From: Treponema sp.
GTDB lineage: Bacteria > Spirochaetota > Spirochaetia > Treponematales > Breznakiellaceae
Reading direction: 5' to 3'
NCBI GenBank assembly: GCA_031283905.1
Contig: JAITAW010000284.1
Coordinates: forward strand, 1 to 17,578
Length of the DNA: 17,578 nt
Positions within the stretch are counted from its first letter, which is position 1. Each line of letters opens with the position of its first letter. The notes beneath the pieces were generated by a model. The model searched no databases. It saw nothing but the letters and a program-made list of their open reading frames with translations, and was not told where the DNA came from. A program made the position numbers and the translations under genes. Below are positions 1-7,409 of the stretch, in pieces.

Positions 1-1169
1 CCGACCAGCGCCACCGAGGTATTAGCCTTTATATGCAGGCTTTGATTTTTAATCACTGCTTTTTCAAATCCCGCATAAGAAAAGCTGATGTTCTCAAATC
101 TGACGCTATTGTGAAAATCCAATCTCCGGGCATTGCCGGAAAGCGGGATTCCTTCGGGAAGATCGAGCAGCGTACGGTGCAGCTTATCCAGCGTGGCCCG
201 GTGGTAGCGCAGCCCCGTGAAACAGCGGTAAATTTTCTGCAAATTCGGCAGCAACCGGTACGCGCCGAAAGCGTAAACAGTCAATGACGGCAGGAACGCA
301 TCTATACGCCCTCCCATGGCTATCATAATAACAATAATACCGATAATACTGCCGAACGCGACCGTCTCCAGCAGGAATTTCGGAAGTTCGGCGATCGTCT
401 CGTGTATTGCGACGCTTCTCGCCACTTTTTTTGACGGGACGCTGAAAAGGTCAAGAAAAACCTTTTCTTTTCCCAATATTTTTACATCTTTTATCCCGCC
501 GAATGTTTCAAGAACGTATTTATTCCTGAGAACGCTCAAGGCGTAGCGTTCTTTCCCTTTCCGGTCGAGGAATTTCCGTACCGTAGAGAAAATAAGAAGA
601 TACAATAAAGAAAAAATGACGCTGATGCACAGCGCGATAAGGGGATTTACCGTAATCAGCAAAATAATGATCGCAATAGAAATCACCGAACTCGCGATGA
701 GGTTTAAAACATTCAGCAGAATGTTGGCGATGAAATTGTTTACTTCCTGTAAAATTTGCTGGGTTATTGACGCGATGTTTGTATTCAGGAAAAAGATGTA
801 GCGCTGCCTCAAGTATTTCTCAAAAAGCCTCATTGAAATAGAATAATTTCTTTTCTCCGTATATGAATAAAGAACGTAGTGAATAAAAGCGAGCGACATG
901 TTGCTTAACGCCAGAATGATCACAACGGCGATGCCAAAAGTGATAATGAACTGTGAGTCCGAAGAAAAATTCAAGAAATTATATATTTTCTCCAAATAAA
1001 CGTTGCTGTGGATCATGCCGGCGTTTGACAACATAGCCATAAACGGACCTATAGAGCTTACCCCGAGTATTTCGATAAATCCCATGCAAAGAATCAGGGC
1101 AAAAACAAAAATAAGCTGTCTTTTTTCACGGCCGTCAAGAATATCGAAAATAAGTTTAAAATCAGGCAT
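1..1169 (-). CDS. PglK-like ABC exporter/flippase (permease-ATPase fusion), 3' end cut by window edge
   Basis: About 390 residues are visible, starting MPDFKLIFDILDG at an ATG with a good ribosome binding site (GAGGAGG, 6 nt upstream). Hydrophobic segments near residues 18-46, 72-98, 150-172, 175-197 and 262-286 form an exporter-type transmembrane domain. From about residue 350 the nucleotide-binding domain begins, with an A-loop aromatic in ISFSYAGF and the first residues of the Walker A loop (VALVG) at the window edge. The rest of the ATPase (Walker A lysine, signature, Walker B) lies outside. The overall pattern, including the LLPNLQKIY stretch before the ATPase, recalls Campylobacter PglK, which flips lipid-linked oligosaccharide across the inner membrane. 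It starts 12 nt after the Omp85-like gene, so it is the third gene of that operon. The substrate (glycolipid, lipid or other) cannot be read from sequence. The family call is firm and the PglK subfamily is an inference. Confidence 0.85.
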   Translation of the reverse strand, partial: MPDFKLIFDILDGREKRQLIFVFALILCMGFIEILGVSSIGPFMAMLSNAGMIHSNVYLEKIYNFLNFSSDSQFIITFGIAVVIILALSNMSLAFIHYVLYSYTEKRNYSISMRLFEKYLRQRYIFFLNTNIASITQQILQEVNNFIANILLNVLNLIASSVISIAIIILLITVNPLIALCISVIFSLLYLLIFSTVRKFLDRKGKERYALSVLRNKYVLETFGGIKDVKILGKEKVFLDLFSVPSKKVARSVAIHETIAELPKFLLETVAFGSIIGIIVIMIAMGGRIDAFLPSLTVYAFGAYRLLPNLQKIYRCFTGLRYHRATLDKLHRTLLDLPEGIPLSGNARRLDFHNSVRFENISFSYAGFEKAVIKNQSLHIKANTSVALV

Positions 1170-1181
1170 TGTCGTCCTCCT

Positions 1182-2798
1182 CTAAAAGTGGTGTCCTACG
1201 CCGATGAACACTTCATCATACCACGGCATTTTTCCGGTCTCAATTATTTTATTTATATTATAACCGACGCTTACACGCAAATAAAAACTACGCCACGCAA
1301 GGGGAAAAACAATAAGTTCCAAACCGGCCGCGCAAACCGGCGCTGATAAAAAACGGCTGCCCTTCCACTCCGTATATCTTCCTTGGCTCCATGAAACTTC
1401 TCTTTTCCCCTGCAAAAGAGCCGCGTCAATAAACGGCGACACATGTATATCAAAATTAAAGTACCGTAACGCCTTCACCCCAAACCATTCGGAAGGCGTG
1501 AAATGCAGGATTTGCAAAGGGAAACCGGCGTTTAGCAGAAGCATAAAGCCGGCGTTCTCCACTATGAGCGTATCGTCCCTTATGCCGCGGAGCTTGTCTC
1601 CAACTTCGGTATACGCGGGATAAAATCCGCCTTTAAAATTATTGGTATAAAACCATTGGTTAAACGACAATTGCCCGGAAATACCGAAAAAAGAAGCGAT
1701 TTTTTTATGCGCGTGTGTACTGACGCTGTAATTAACAGACCAATCGTTTCTATAAATGTTATAAGTATTTGCGTTGCTAATGGAAGCGTCCAATCCATTC
1801 CTGAAATTTTCAAGCCAATTTATTTTTCCAAAGCCAAGGCTCTGGAAAAACGTCAGTTCCGGCCCTTTCCTCAACTCGTCCGGATCCGTGAAATTGTAGT
1901 TGATTTTTCCGGTAATTTTTGGAGCGTACGTTACTTCTCCGAAATTGCCGGCTTCTATGCCCAAAGGAACTTTCCACGAGGCGAACAACGCACTTGACGT
2001 ATAAAACGGAGCGAATTCGCCAAATTCTTCCTGATATACAGTCCCGTTCTCTTCGCTGAAAATAAAATTTTGTTCAAAACCGAGCGTAATTGTTGTTTTT
2101 CTCCAGGGAATATCCATTGAAACGCCTGTGGTATTCTTATAGTACAGCGGCTCTCCAAACGTGTACGCAAACTCATGATCAAAATTGAAATTCCAATGAA
2201 ACCCCTTGAATTTAAATGGTATATCAGAATCAATGCCGAAGGTTATGGAACCTTCCTCCCATGACTGCCGTATACCCTTGTCGCCATTCCAGTGATCCTC
2301 GTCAAGCATATAGCCAATATCCAAACGCAACGGATACATGGTACCGAGAAAATTGTAGTCCCTGATTTTTAATTCCAGATCAAGCCCTTCGCCGGTGCTG
2401 TACTTCGGCTCAGGCAATACAATAAAATTTATCGTATCAACAATTTCTACTACAAAGTGGACCGGAATTTCGCCGCCCTTTTCCGGCTCTCCCAAGGTGT
2501 AGGCAATATGTGTGGATTCCACCACCCGTGTATTTAAAAGAATTTGTTCTTTGTCCTTGACATATTTATCCAGCTTTGTTTTGCCTGTGATTTTTTCCCC
2601 CTCATTGATTTGCGCGACGCTCGATGCAGCCCACGCCTTTGTGCGCCCCGTTATCTGATACACTACGCTGCTGATATAAAAAACCGTTTGCTCCTCATCC
2701 GCGCCAAGCCGCGTTTCACCTTCCTCCTCCTGAGCGTACAGCGGCGCTATCAGGAGAAAGCTTGAAAAATATAAAAAAAGATACCCTTTTCTTTTCAT
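1182..2798 (-). CDS. Omp85-superfamily-like outer-membrane beta-barrel protein with one POTRA-like domain
   Basis: This 538-residue protein has a signal peptide (cleavage likely after LYA, residue 22). A region at about 38-125 looks like one POTRA domain (alternating helix/strand, ending VHFVVEIVD), followed by PEPKYSTGEG and DYNFLGTMYPL, which resemble the entry to a BamA/TamA barrel. The rest is aromatic-rich alternating strands, and the last residue is Phe (GVGHHF), as expected for an outer-membrane barrel signal. LRGI at 403-406, before a conserved-looking turn and strand, matches the place of the VRGF loop-6 motif of Omp85 proteins. It is much shorter than BamA (about 800 residues, five POTRAs), so it is not the core assembly factor. 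Its start overlaps the aroB stop by 4 nt (ATGA) and it has its own ribosome site (GGAGAAG). The ABC exporter follows immediately. The barrel call is strong; the Omp85 assignment is moderate. Confidence 0.7.
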   Translation of the reverse strand: MKRKGYLFLYFSSFLLIAPLYAQEEEGETRLGADEEQTVFYISSVVYQITGRTKAWAASSVAQINEGEKITGKTKLDKYVKDKEQILLNTRVVESTHIAYTLGEPEKGGEIPVHFVVEIVDTINFIVLPEPKYSTGEGLDLELKIRDYNFLGTMYPLRLDIGYMLDEDHWNGDKGIRQSWEEGSITFGIDSDIPFKFKGFHWNFNFDHEFAYTFGEPLYYKNTTGVSMDIPWRKTTITLGFEQNFIFSEENGTVYQEEFGEFAPFYTSSALFASWKVPLGIEAGNFGEVTYAPKITGKINYNFTDPDELRKGPELTFFQSLGFGKINWLENFRNGLDASISNANTYNIYRNDWSVNYSVSTHAHKKIASFFGISGQLSFNQWFYTNNFKGGFYPAYTEVGDKLRGIRDDTLIVENAGFMLLLNAGFPLQILHFTPSEWFGVKALRYFNFDIHVSPFIDAALLQGKREVSWSQGRYTEWKGSRFLSAPVCAAGLELIVFPLAWRSFYLRVSVGYNINKIIETGKMPWYDEVFIGVGHHF

Positions 2799-3943
2799 GT
2801 GGCTTCTCCATTTATAATATGGATTATTCTTTCTATCTCCGTTCTCTCATTTTTTTCTATAAAAACAACGCCGCAGCCGCGCCGTTCCGGTACGATGAAC
2901 GCGAGTTTACCCGCCTTTTTCTTCTTGTCATGAAACAGAGCGTCCATGAAACGCCCTGTTTCTTTCATGCCGGGGTGCGGCGCCCGCGTCTCATAACCGA
3001 ATGAGTCCAAAAGCGCCGTGATTTTTTCAGCGCGAACGGGACAGGTCACGCCGAGCGACCGCCCCAGATCGCAGGCGCGCGCTATCCCCCATGCCACCGC
3101 TTCTCCATGCGTGAGGAGTCCAAGTCCGGCCGATGCTTCCAGCGCATGACCAAAAGTGTGTCCAAGGTTCAAAAGTCTGCGCCGGGTTCCCGTCTCTTCC
3201 GGATCATCTTCAACAACGCGCCCTTTTATTTCAACGCATCTCGCTATACACGCGAGCAATTCACCTCGCAGAAAAGTGTTTTGCAAAATATTCGCCGGAA
3301 AATCCGGCGAGGAGAATGCGTCTTTTAGAGAGCCGATGCGGTCAAGAAAATCATCGTTGTCATCCAAAACGGCGGTCTTTAAAAGCTCGGCGAATCCGGA
3401 TTTCCATTCCCGCCCGGGCAATGTTGACAAGCTTTCCACAGGCATAATGATGAACGGGCTTGGATAAAAGGTTCCGATAAAGTTTTTTATGCCGAAAAGG
3501 TCAAAACCGGTTTTCCCTCCCACGGCGGCGTCAACCATGCCAAGCAACGTAGTGGGCGCGAGCGCGAGTTTTGCGCCCCGCATGTACACTGAAGCGGCGA
3601 ACGCCGTCATGTCGGTTATTACGCCGCCTCCTACGCCTATAAAAACGCCGTCTCTTCCAAGTCCGGCATCTCCCGCGGCTTTAAGAATTTTTTCGACATT
3701 CGCCCAATTTTTGGCGCTTTCCCCCGCCGGCAACACGCACATGCCGCATGTCTGCGCCGCAACGGACTTGCCGGCGGCGAGGCCGGGTGCAATTCTGACC
3801 GCAATTCCGGCGGTATTCTTATCGCAAACAAGTAAACACGCGCCTCTGCCGATGGCGCCGCCAAGTATGGCGTGAATATTATCAACGGCTTCTTCTATAT
3901 AGATTGTTGACGCAACACCGCCAAAGGTGAAGGTTAAATTCAT
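2795..3943 (-). CDS. aroB: 3-dehydroquinate synthase
   Basis: AroB converts DAHP to 3-dehydroquinate, the second step of the shikimate pathway, in the cytoplasm using NAD and a divalent metal. The 382-residue length is normal. Visible hallmarks are the glycine-rich NAD loop GVGGGVITD (103-111), PTTLLGMVDAAVGGKTG (130-146), GFAELLK (183-189), NLGHTFGHALEA (259-270) and HGEAVAWG (279-286). Glu186, His262 and His279 match the metal ligands of the family. The start chosen puts the Rossmann-type N-terminal region at the expected distance. No Shine-Dalgarno sequence precedes it and an extended -10 box lies only 8 nt upstream, suggesting a leaderless message. It is the first gene of an operon with the Omp85-like and ABC genes; no other aromatic-pathway gene is nearby. 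Confidence 0.96.
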   Translation of the reverse strand: MNLTFTFGGVASTIYIEEAVDNIHAILGGAIGRGACLLVCDKNTAGIAVRIAPGLAAGKSVAAQTCGMCVLPAGESAKNWANVEKILKAAGDAGLGRDGVFIGVGGGVITDMTAFAASVYMRGAKLALAPTTLLGMVDAAVGGKTGFDLFGIKNFIGTFYPSPFIIMPVESLSTLPGREWKSGFAELLKTAVLDDNDDFLDRIGSLKDAFSSPDFPANILQNTFLRGELLACIARCVEIKGRVVEDDPEETGTRRRLLNLGHTFGHALEASAGLGLLTHGEAVAWGIARACDLGRSLGVTCPVRAEKITALLDSFGYETRAPHPGMKETGRFMDALFHDKKKKAGKLAFIVPERRGCGVVFIEKNERTEIERIIHIINGEAT

Positions 3944-3951
3944 ACACTAAC

Positions 3952-3960
3952 AATATAGCA
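3952..3960 (-). promoter_or_regulatory. Extended -10 promoter of aroB operon
   Basis: On the minus strand this reads TGCTATATT, an exact TGn extension followed by a good -10 hexamer. No convincing -35 box lies 16-18 nt upstream, which is tolerable for extended -10 promoters. The aroB ATG begins 8 nt after the hexamer, about where transcription should start. Confidence 0.5.
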
Positions 3961-3977
3961 TATTTTAGAATTAAATC

Positions 3978-4046
3978 CTAGAAAAATATGCGTAAAAAGA
4001 CGCCTTTGATCGCGCCTCCGCCGATAATGAACGTTGTAACGGCCAT
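3978..4046 (-). CDS. Possible 22-residue hydrophobic peptide upstream of aroB
   Basis: A short frame starts at ATG with AAGGA 8 nt upstream and encodes a very hydrophobic 22-residue peptide (starting MAVTTFIIGGG, ending LRIFF), stopping 34 nt before aroB. It could be a small membrane protein, a leader peptide, or the surviving start of a decayed gene. There is no recognised family and short frames like this arise by chance, so this is a weak call. Confidence 0.2.
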   Translation of the reverse strand: MAVTTFIIGGGAIKGVFLRIFF

Positions 4047-4077
4047 ATTGGGATTCCTTCGATGAGATGGACAGTAG

Positions 4078-4149
4078 GTTAAGCGGCGTTACAATGTGTT
4101 ACCGCTGTCGGTATAGCAATCCGGGCGCCGAATGTCTACGCCGCTTAAC
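4078..4149. repeat. 72-nt element closed by 11-bp perfect inverted repeat
   Basis: GTTAAGCGGCG (4078-4088) pairs perfectly with CGCCGCTTAAC (4139-4149). Inside is a small hairpin TACCG-CTGT-CGGTA (4100-4113) and the palindrome GGCGCC. A further pair, TTGTAACG (4034-4041) and CGTTACAA (4087-4094), competes with the main stem. It is not a tRNA: the closing stem is too long and no T-loop is seen. It could be a structured RNA, a protein-binding site or a small mobile-element relic. Confidence 0.5.
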
Positions 4150-4171
4150 TTATATACTATATTTTATATAC

Positions 4172-4447
4172 TCAAACCTCTACCTTCGCTTCCTCTTTCG
4201 TGAGCCGCACTTCCAGATTATCCGCTTCCCCTTTTAAGCTCTTGAAAATATTCTCCGCTCAGGCCCTACCCCCGCGCTTCCTCTTCCCGCCCATACCCGC
4301 GCCCGACTTGCGGATGCCGTGCCAATAACGCCTCTGGAAATTCTTTACCGCGATACCGTACCCCTCGATCCCTCTGAAAGAGCGGTACCCTCCACGGGAC
4401 GCCTGTTCCGGCAGGCCGTCAGCGGACGGCCGCCTAAGGGGATACAA
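4172..4447 (-). pseudogene. Degenerate reading frame, unknown origin
   Basis: On the minus strand a 62-codon frame (4447 down to 4259) ends in TGA. The same frame then stays open for 28 more codons, reading AENIFKSLKGEADNLE and ending KVEV before a second TGA at 4172-4174. The tail has the charged, helical look of a real protein C-terminus, so the first TGA may be a disabling mutation. Upstream the frame is closed by TAG, and a neighbouring frame is open through about 4450-4620, hinting at frameshifts. No family is recognised. It could equally be chance open frames in GC-rich non-coding DNA. Confidence 0.25.
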
Positions 4448-4732
4448 ACTACGCCGGGGACGTACCTGCTGCGGATATGGCCCAACTCGGCGGGCGAGGG
4501 GCGGAAGGACATAGGTACGATGGTTACGCGGCGAGGAAGTTCACGGGGCTTTCTTCCGATGGGGAAGGGGCGTCCGATGCGATGCCGATGCCTAACTTGC
4601 GGCGTTTGTTACGAAAAAAAGCTATTTGAAACATCGAACGAAGCGCCGGAATGGCACATGAAAGCTTTTTCATTTTTTTGTCCGATAAAACACCCAAAAC
4701 CGTTTTTCCTCAGTTAATCAACGCTTCTCTAA

Positions 4733-4755
4733 AAAGGCTTTTCCCAAACGGCAGT
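4733..4755. repeat. Short repeat, truncated copy of the palindrome near 15563-15602
   Basis: AAAGGCTTTTCCCAAACG followed by GCAGT closely resembles 15563-15593, where a 7-nt insert and a T difference separate the same words. Here the second arm of the palindrome is missing. This may be a dispersed repeat family of the genome, but only two copies are visible. Confidence 0.35.
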
Positions 4756-4827
4756 CTAGGTCGGCGACACAAAAGCGGCGCTCCAGAATGGTGGTTTTTA
4801 GAAAAAGCGGGGGAAAGATATAAATAA

Positions 4828-4874
4828 TATAGTATAAACTTCTTGACGTGACACATAAAAGATTTTATACTATA
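4828..4874. promoter_or_regulatory. Operator-like 11-bp inverted repeat around the PilZ promoter
   Basis: TATAGTATAAA (4828-4838) is the perfect reverse complement of TTTATACTATA (4864-4874). The left arm sits just upstream of the -35 box and the right arm covers the -10 box and the start-site side. A dimeric regulator binding here would block polymerase. The core word TATACTATA occurs once more in the same interval at 4153-4161. AT-rich palindromes can be fortuitous, so function is inferred. Confidence 0.4.
4843..4871 (+). promoter_or_regulatory. Sigma-70 type promoter of the PilZ-TPR-rsmG operon
   Basis: TTGACG (4843-4848), a 17-nt spacer and TATACT (4866-4871) form a near-consensus promoter. 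The predicted start of transcription (about 4878) coincides with the ATG at 4879, and no ribosome binding site precedes that ATG, so the transcript is probably leaderless. Confidence 0.7.
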
Positions 4875-4878
4875 CTTA

Positions 4879-5706
4879 ATGATAACGAGTCAAAAAATCG
4901 TCAGTTATTACGACAGGTTTAAAAACATTGAGATTACTTTCACAAAAGATCTCATTCAGGTTACCGGTCTTATCACGCAGGAAGTGTCCCTGAAATGCGG
5001 TGGTGATATCTGTCCCTGTATTATCCATTCATCTTCTTTTGAACAAGCAAAAATAGTGGCAAGCATTAAAGGCGAGCTTCTCAAAAAATTGGAAGAGGCG
5101 AACAACTCGGTGAGTTTGAGATGGTGTTTCAGAAACCTTGACGGCGGAAATCCCATCGCTTTTTCTACATCGGCGCGCTCTATAGGGTTTTCTCCCTACG
5201 GTAACTCGGAAGATGTGGCTTTGTTTACCCTCCAATTCAGCCAAAGGCCGCCGGACAATCTTATTGAAATCATTGGAAGGATTCTGGATGCCAACTTTAA
5301 TTTCGTCAAACGGAAAGACGAGCGTATCCTTATCACCGCAGACAGTCAGAGAAAACTGAACGTGTTTGCAAAAGAAACTACTGTCTTTATTGGAAATGTG
5401 CCCAGGCATTGCATTTTGAGGGATATTTCTTTCTCTGGAGCGAAAATTATCATGATGGGCGTTGCCAAATTCCTTGTGAACAAACTCGTTGCTTTACGTA
5501 TTGATTTTGACGATCCGAGGGAAGTTTTCCTGATAAAAGGGCAATTCGTACGGTCGGAATTGGTGGAAGGCAGAAAAGATCTGGTCGCTCTTGCCATACA
5601 ATTTGAAGAGAAGGAAATTCCCATAGGCTATAAAATACGGATCAACGACTATGTGAGCCAGGTGCGCCTTGAAATAATGCCCGAAGCAAATGCAACCAAG
5701 TCCTAA
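4879..5706 (+). CDS. PilZ-domain protein (putative c-di-GMP receptor)
   Basis: This 275-residue protein has an N-terminal domain (about 1-135), rich in beta strands like the flanking domains of YcgR-type proteins, and a C-terminal PilZ domain (about 140-265). The c-di-GMP motif is present: RKDER (RxxxR, 145-149), then DISFSG (DxSxxG, 182-187) after 32 residues. PilZ proteins bind cyclic di-GMP and pass the signal to motility, envelope or secretion machinery. No signal peptide or membrane helix is seen, so it is cytoplasmic. ATG 4879 is the only plausible start: no later start fits before conserved-looking sequence. It heads an operon with the TPR gene (17-nt overlap) and rsmG. The domain call is firm; binding itself is inferred from the motif. 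Confidence 0.88.
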   Translation: MITSQKIVSYYDRFKNIEITFTKDLIQVTGLITQEVSLKCGGDICPCIIHSSSFEQAKIVASIKGELLKKLEEANNSVSLRWCFRNLDGGNPIAFSTSARSIGFSPYGNSEDVALFTLQFSQRPPDNLIEIIGRILDANFNFVKRKDERILITADSQRKLNVFAKETTVFIGNVPRHCILRDISFSGAKIIMMGVAKFLVNKLVALRIDFDDPREVFLIKGQFVRSELVEGRKDLVALAIQFEEKEIPIGYKIRINDYVSQVRLEIMPEANATKS

Positions 5707-6628
5707 AAACCGCATCGTATTCATACAAGCGTCCGATATTCTGTCTCATTCTTCCCGGCGTGAGTATAGCGCCATAATAGACGCGGCTATACCGGTGCCG
5801 GTGGAGTTGCGGGATGGCGAGGAAGCGCCTGATAATGCTGACATTTCCGAAGAAATGATACTTTCCGGCATGTTGCGCCTGCTTGCGGCGGAGCCTGATC
5901 ATCAGAACGCGGCGTACTATCGCTATTGCGTCCTTTCCGCCAGACCCAACATCCTTGATGAATTGACCTATGCGGCAATGATGAAGGCTGAGAATGGAAA
6001 TTTCAGCTTAGCAATCGAAATTCTCGATACCCTTAAAGGACTTTTCCCCTATTCATCCGAGCTTCTTGCATGCAAAAACACCGTTCTCAAAAAAAAGAAA
6101 GCGGCGGCGCTACAAAAAAATGCTCCGGAAGCGCTTCCGGAGACGCTTGATGCCGATGCACTTTTTGCCCAAGCGTACCACAATATACACAACGGCGACA
6201 TTGACGAGGGTTTGGCCAATATCCACGCCTTTCTTGAAAGAAATCCCCATGTATGGAACGCGTGGTTCCTTTTAGGCTGGGGTTTACGCAAGGCGGCGCG
6301 GTACAAGGAAGCCGAATCTGTCTTCCGTACGGCAATGGAAAAGGGCGGCGCAAACGTCGATGCCCGAAACGAGCTTGCCATTTGTCTTATGGAAACGGGC
6401 GACCTGAAAGGAGCGCGTAAGGAACTTGAAACCGCGCTTCACACCGAACCGGAAAATGTCAAGGTCATCTCGAATCTTGGCGTACTTGCCCTTAAAATGG
6501 GCAATGAAACCGAAGCGTCCGGATTTTTCCGCACCGTTCTGGAAATCGATCCACATGATGCGATAGCTAAAGCCGCTCTGGACAAAATAACGCAACCGGT
6601 TGAATCCGGGGAAGAACGCGGTCCATGA
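5690..6628 (+). CDS. TPR-repeat protein
   Basis: This 312-residue cytoplasmic protein has no signal peptide. The C-terminal half holds about four tetratricopeptide repeats (roughly 155-188, 189-222, 223-256, 257-290), each with the small/large residue pattern and a closing Pro (for example WNAWFLLGWGLRKAARYKEA, and later ISNLGVLALKMGNETEA). A Lys-rich patch (KKKK, 134-137) separates them from a helical N-terminal half. TPRs mediate protein-protein contacts; the partner is unknown, though the tight coupling to the PilZ gene (start inside its last codons, 17-nt overlap) makes that a candidate. Its stop overlaps the rsmG start by 4 nt (ATGA), so translation of the three genes is probably coupled. 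The start lacks a strong ribosome site, in keeping with coupling. Confidence 0.85.
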   Translation: MQPSPKNRIVFIQASDILSHSSRREYSAIIDAAIPVPVELRDGEEAPDNADISEEMILSGMLRLLAAEPDHQNAAYYRYCVLSARPNILDELTYAAMMKAENGNFSLAIEILDTLKGLFPYSSELLACKNTVLKKKKAAALQKNAPEALPETLDADALFAQAYHNIHNGDIDEGLANIHAFLERNPHVWNAWFLLGWGLRKAARYKEAESVFRTAMEKGGANVDARNELAICLMETGDLKGARKELETALHTEPENVKVISNLGVLALKMGNETEASGFFRTVLEIDPHDAIAKAALDKITQPVESGEERGP

Positions 6629-7350
6629 CAAACAGCCTTTTGAAAGAAGGTTTGTTCCTGTTAAGGGAAAACGGCGTGGAAATTCCCGATGGGGATGTTA
6701 ATCGCATCCTTGACACATTGGAGCGGTACATTGCTGAAATAGAACTGTTCAACCCCGCGTATAAATTGGTAGGAACCAATGACCGGAAAGAACTCATCAT
6801 CAGACATATACTCGATTCGTTGAGCGGGCTTGGCGTCATAAACCGGTTCGCGTCTTCACGCGCAGAAATGGACGTTACCATCGCGGATGCAGGCTCTGGC
6901 GCGGGATTGCCCGGCATTCCCCTTGCTATAAGCATGTCCCGTTGCCATTTCACCTTGATCGAACTCATGGGACGCCGCGCCGGCTTTTTGAACAATACGC
7001 TTGCGGCGCTTGGACTCCACAATGCGACTGTTGAGGAAAAAGAAATTGAAAAAACCGCGCCCAACCGGTTCAACATCGCCACATTTCGGGCTTTTAAACC
7101 ACTTGACAGGAGGATGCTCAAGAGCCTCTTCCGCCTCCTCACGGAGGACGGCGTTTTGGTAGCCTATAAGGGCAGAAGAGACGCGATTGAAAAGGAATTC
7201 GCCTTGTTGAAGGCATCGTGTAAAGCATCGCCTTCTGGTGAGCGCGAGTCTGCGGTCGTGGAGTGGGAGCTAGTCCGCGTATCCACGCCGTTTCTGGAAG
7301 AAGAGCGGCATATTGTGGTCATACCACGCGCCTGCGCCATGAGCGGGTAG
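6625..7350 (+). CDS. rsmG: 16S rRNA (guanine527-N7)-methyltransferase RsmG
   Basis: RsmG methylates N7 of G527 of 16S rRNA with S-adenosylmethionine. The 241-residue protein shows the family order: FNPAYKLVG (42-50) in place of the usual N-x-x-x-N-L-T-like segment, the RHILDSL motif (60-66), the SAM loop DAGSGAGLPG (88-97), the LIELMGRRAGFL segment (111-122) and ATFRAFKPL (152-160). Length is slightly above the usual 200-240. GGGGAAGA upstream serves as a ribosome site, and the start overlaps the TPR stop. In many bacteria rsmG (gidB) lies next to the replication origin, which makes the DnaA-box-like cluster just downstream noteworthy. Confidence 0.95.
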   Translation: MTNSLLKEGLFLLRENGVEIPDGDVNRILDTLERYIAEIELFNPAYKLVGTNDRKELIIRHILDSLSGLGVINRFASSRAEMDVTIADAGSGAGLPGIPLAISMSRCHFTLIELMGRRAGFLNNTLAALGLHNATVEEKEIEKTAPNRFNIATFRAFKPLDRRMLKSLFRLLTEDGVLVAYKGRRDAIEKEFALLKASCKASPSGERESAVVEWELVRVSTPFLEEERHIVVIPRACAMSG

Positions 7351-7409
7351 CCGTGAGCTTTTGACGGCGGCAACCGATTCCCCGCCCTGTAAAGTGGGTA
7401 TCCTCCGCC

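Larger units (their letters stand above)
3944..4878. other. Gene-poor interval between aroB and the PilZ operon
   Basis: This 935-nt stretch separates divergent operons and holds no convincing intact gene. From aroB outward it contains the extended -10 box, a possible 22-residue frame, a 72-nt element closed by an 11-bp inverted repeat (4078-4149), a very AT-rich patch with TATACTATA (4153-4161), a GC-rich part with broken minus-strand reading frames (4172-4620), a weak hairpin with a T-run (4658-4679, stem ATGAAA/TTTCAT), a short repeat shared with 15563-15593, and the palindromic promoter region of the PilZ gene. The mixture suggests decayed coding sequence plus control elements. Confidence 0.6.

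Noticed and set aside
4078..4149. tRNA gene
   Set aside because: The length is tRNA-like, but the closing stem is 11 bp and no T-loop or anticodon arm can be placed.
4319..4717. Plus-strand 132-codon frame with GTG start
   Set aside because: No ribosome site, Pro/Arg-rich content with no fold, and it runs through a T-run hairpin and repeat; probably chance openness in GC-rich DNA.
6567..7142. Minus-strand 191-codon frame opposite rsmG
   Set aside because: It overlaps the conserved SAM-binding region of rsmG on the other strand and has no family features.
7366..7387. GGCGG/CCGCC stem after rsmG as a terminator
   Set aside because: Only 5 bp with a long loop and no T-run.
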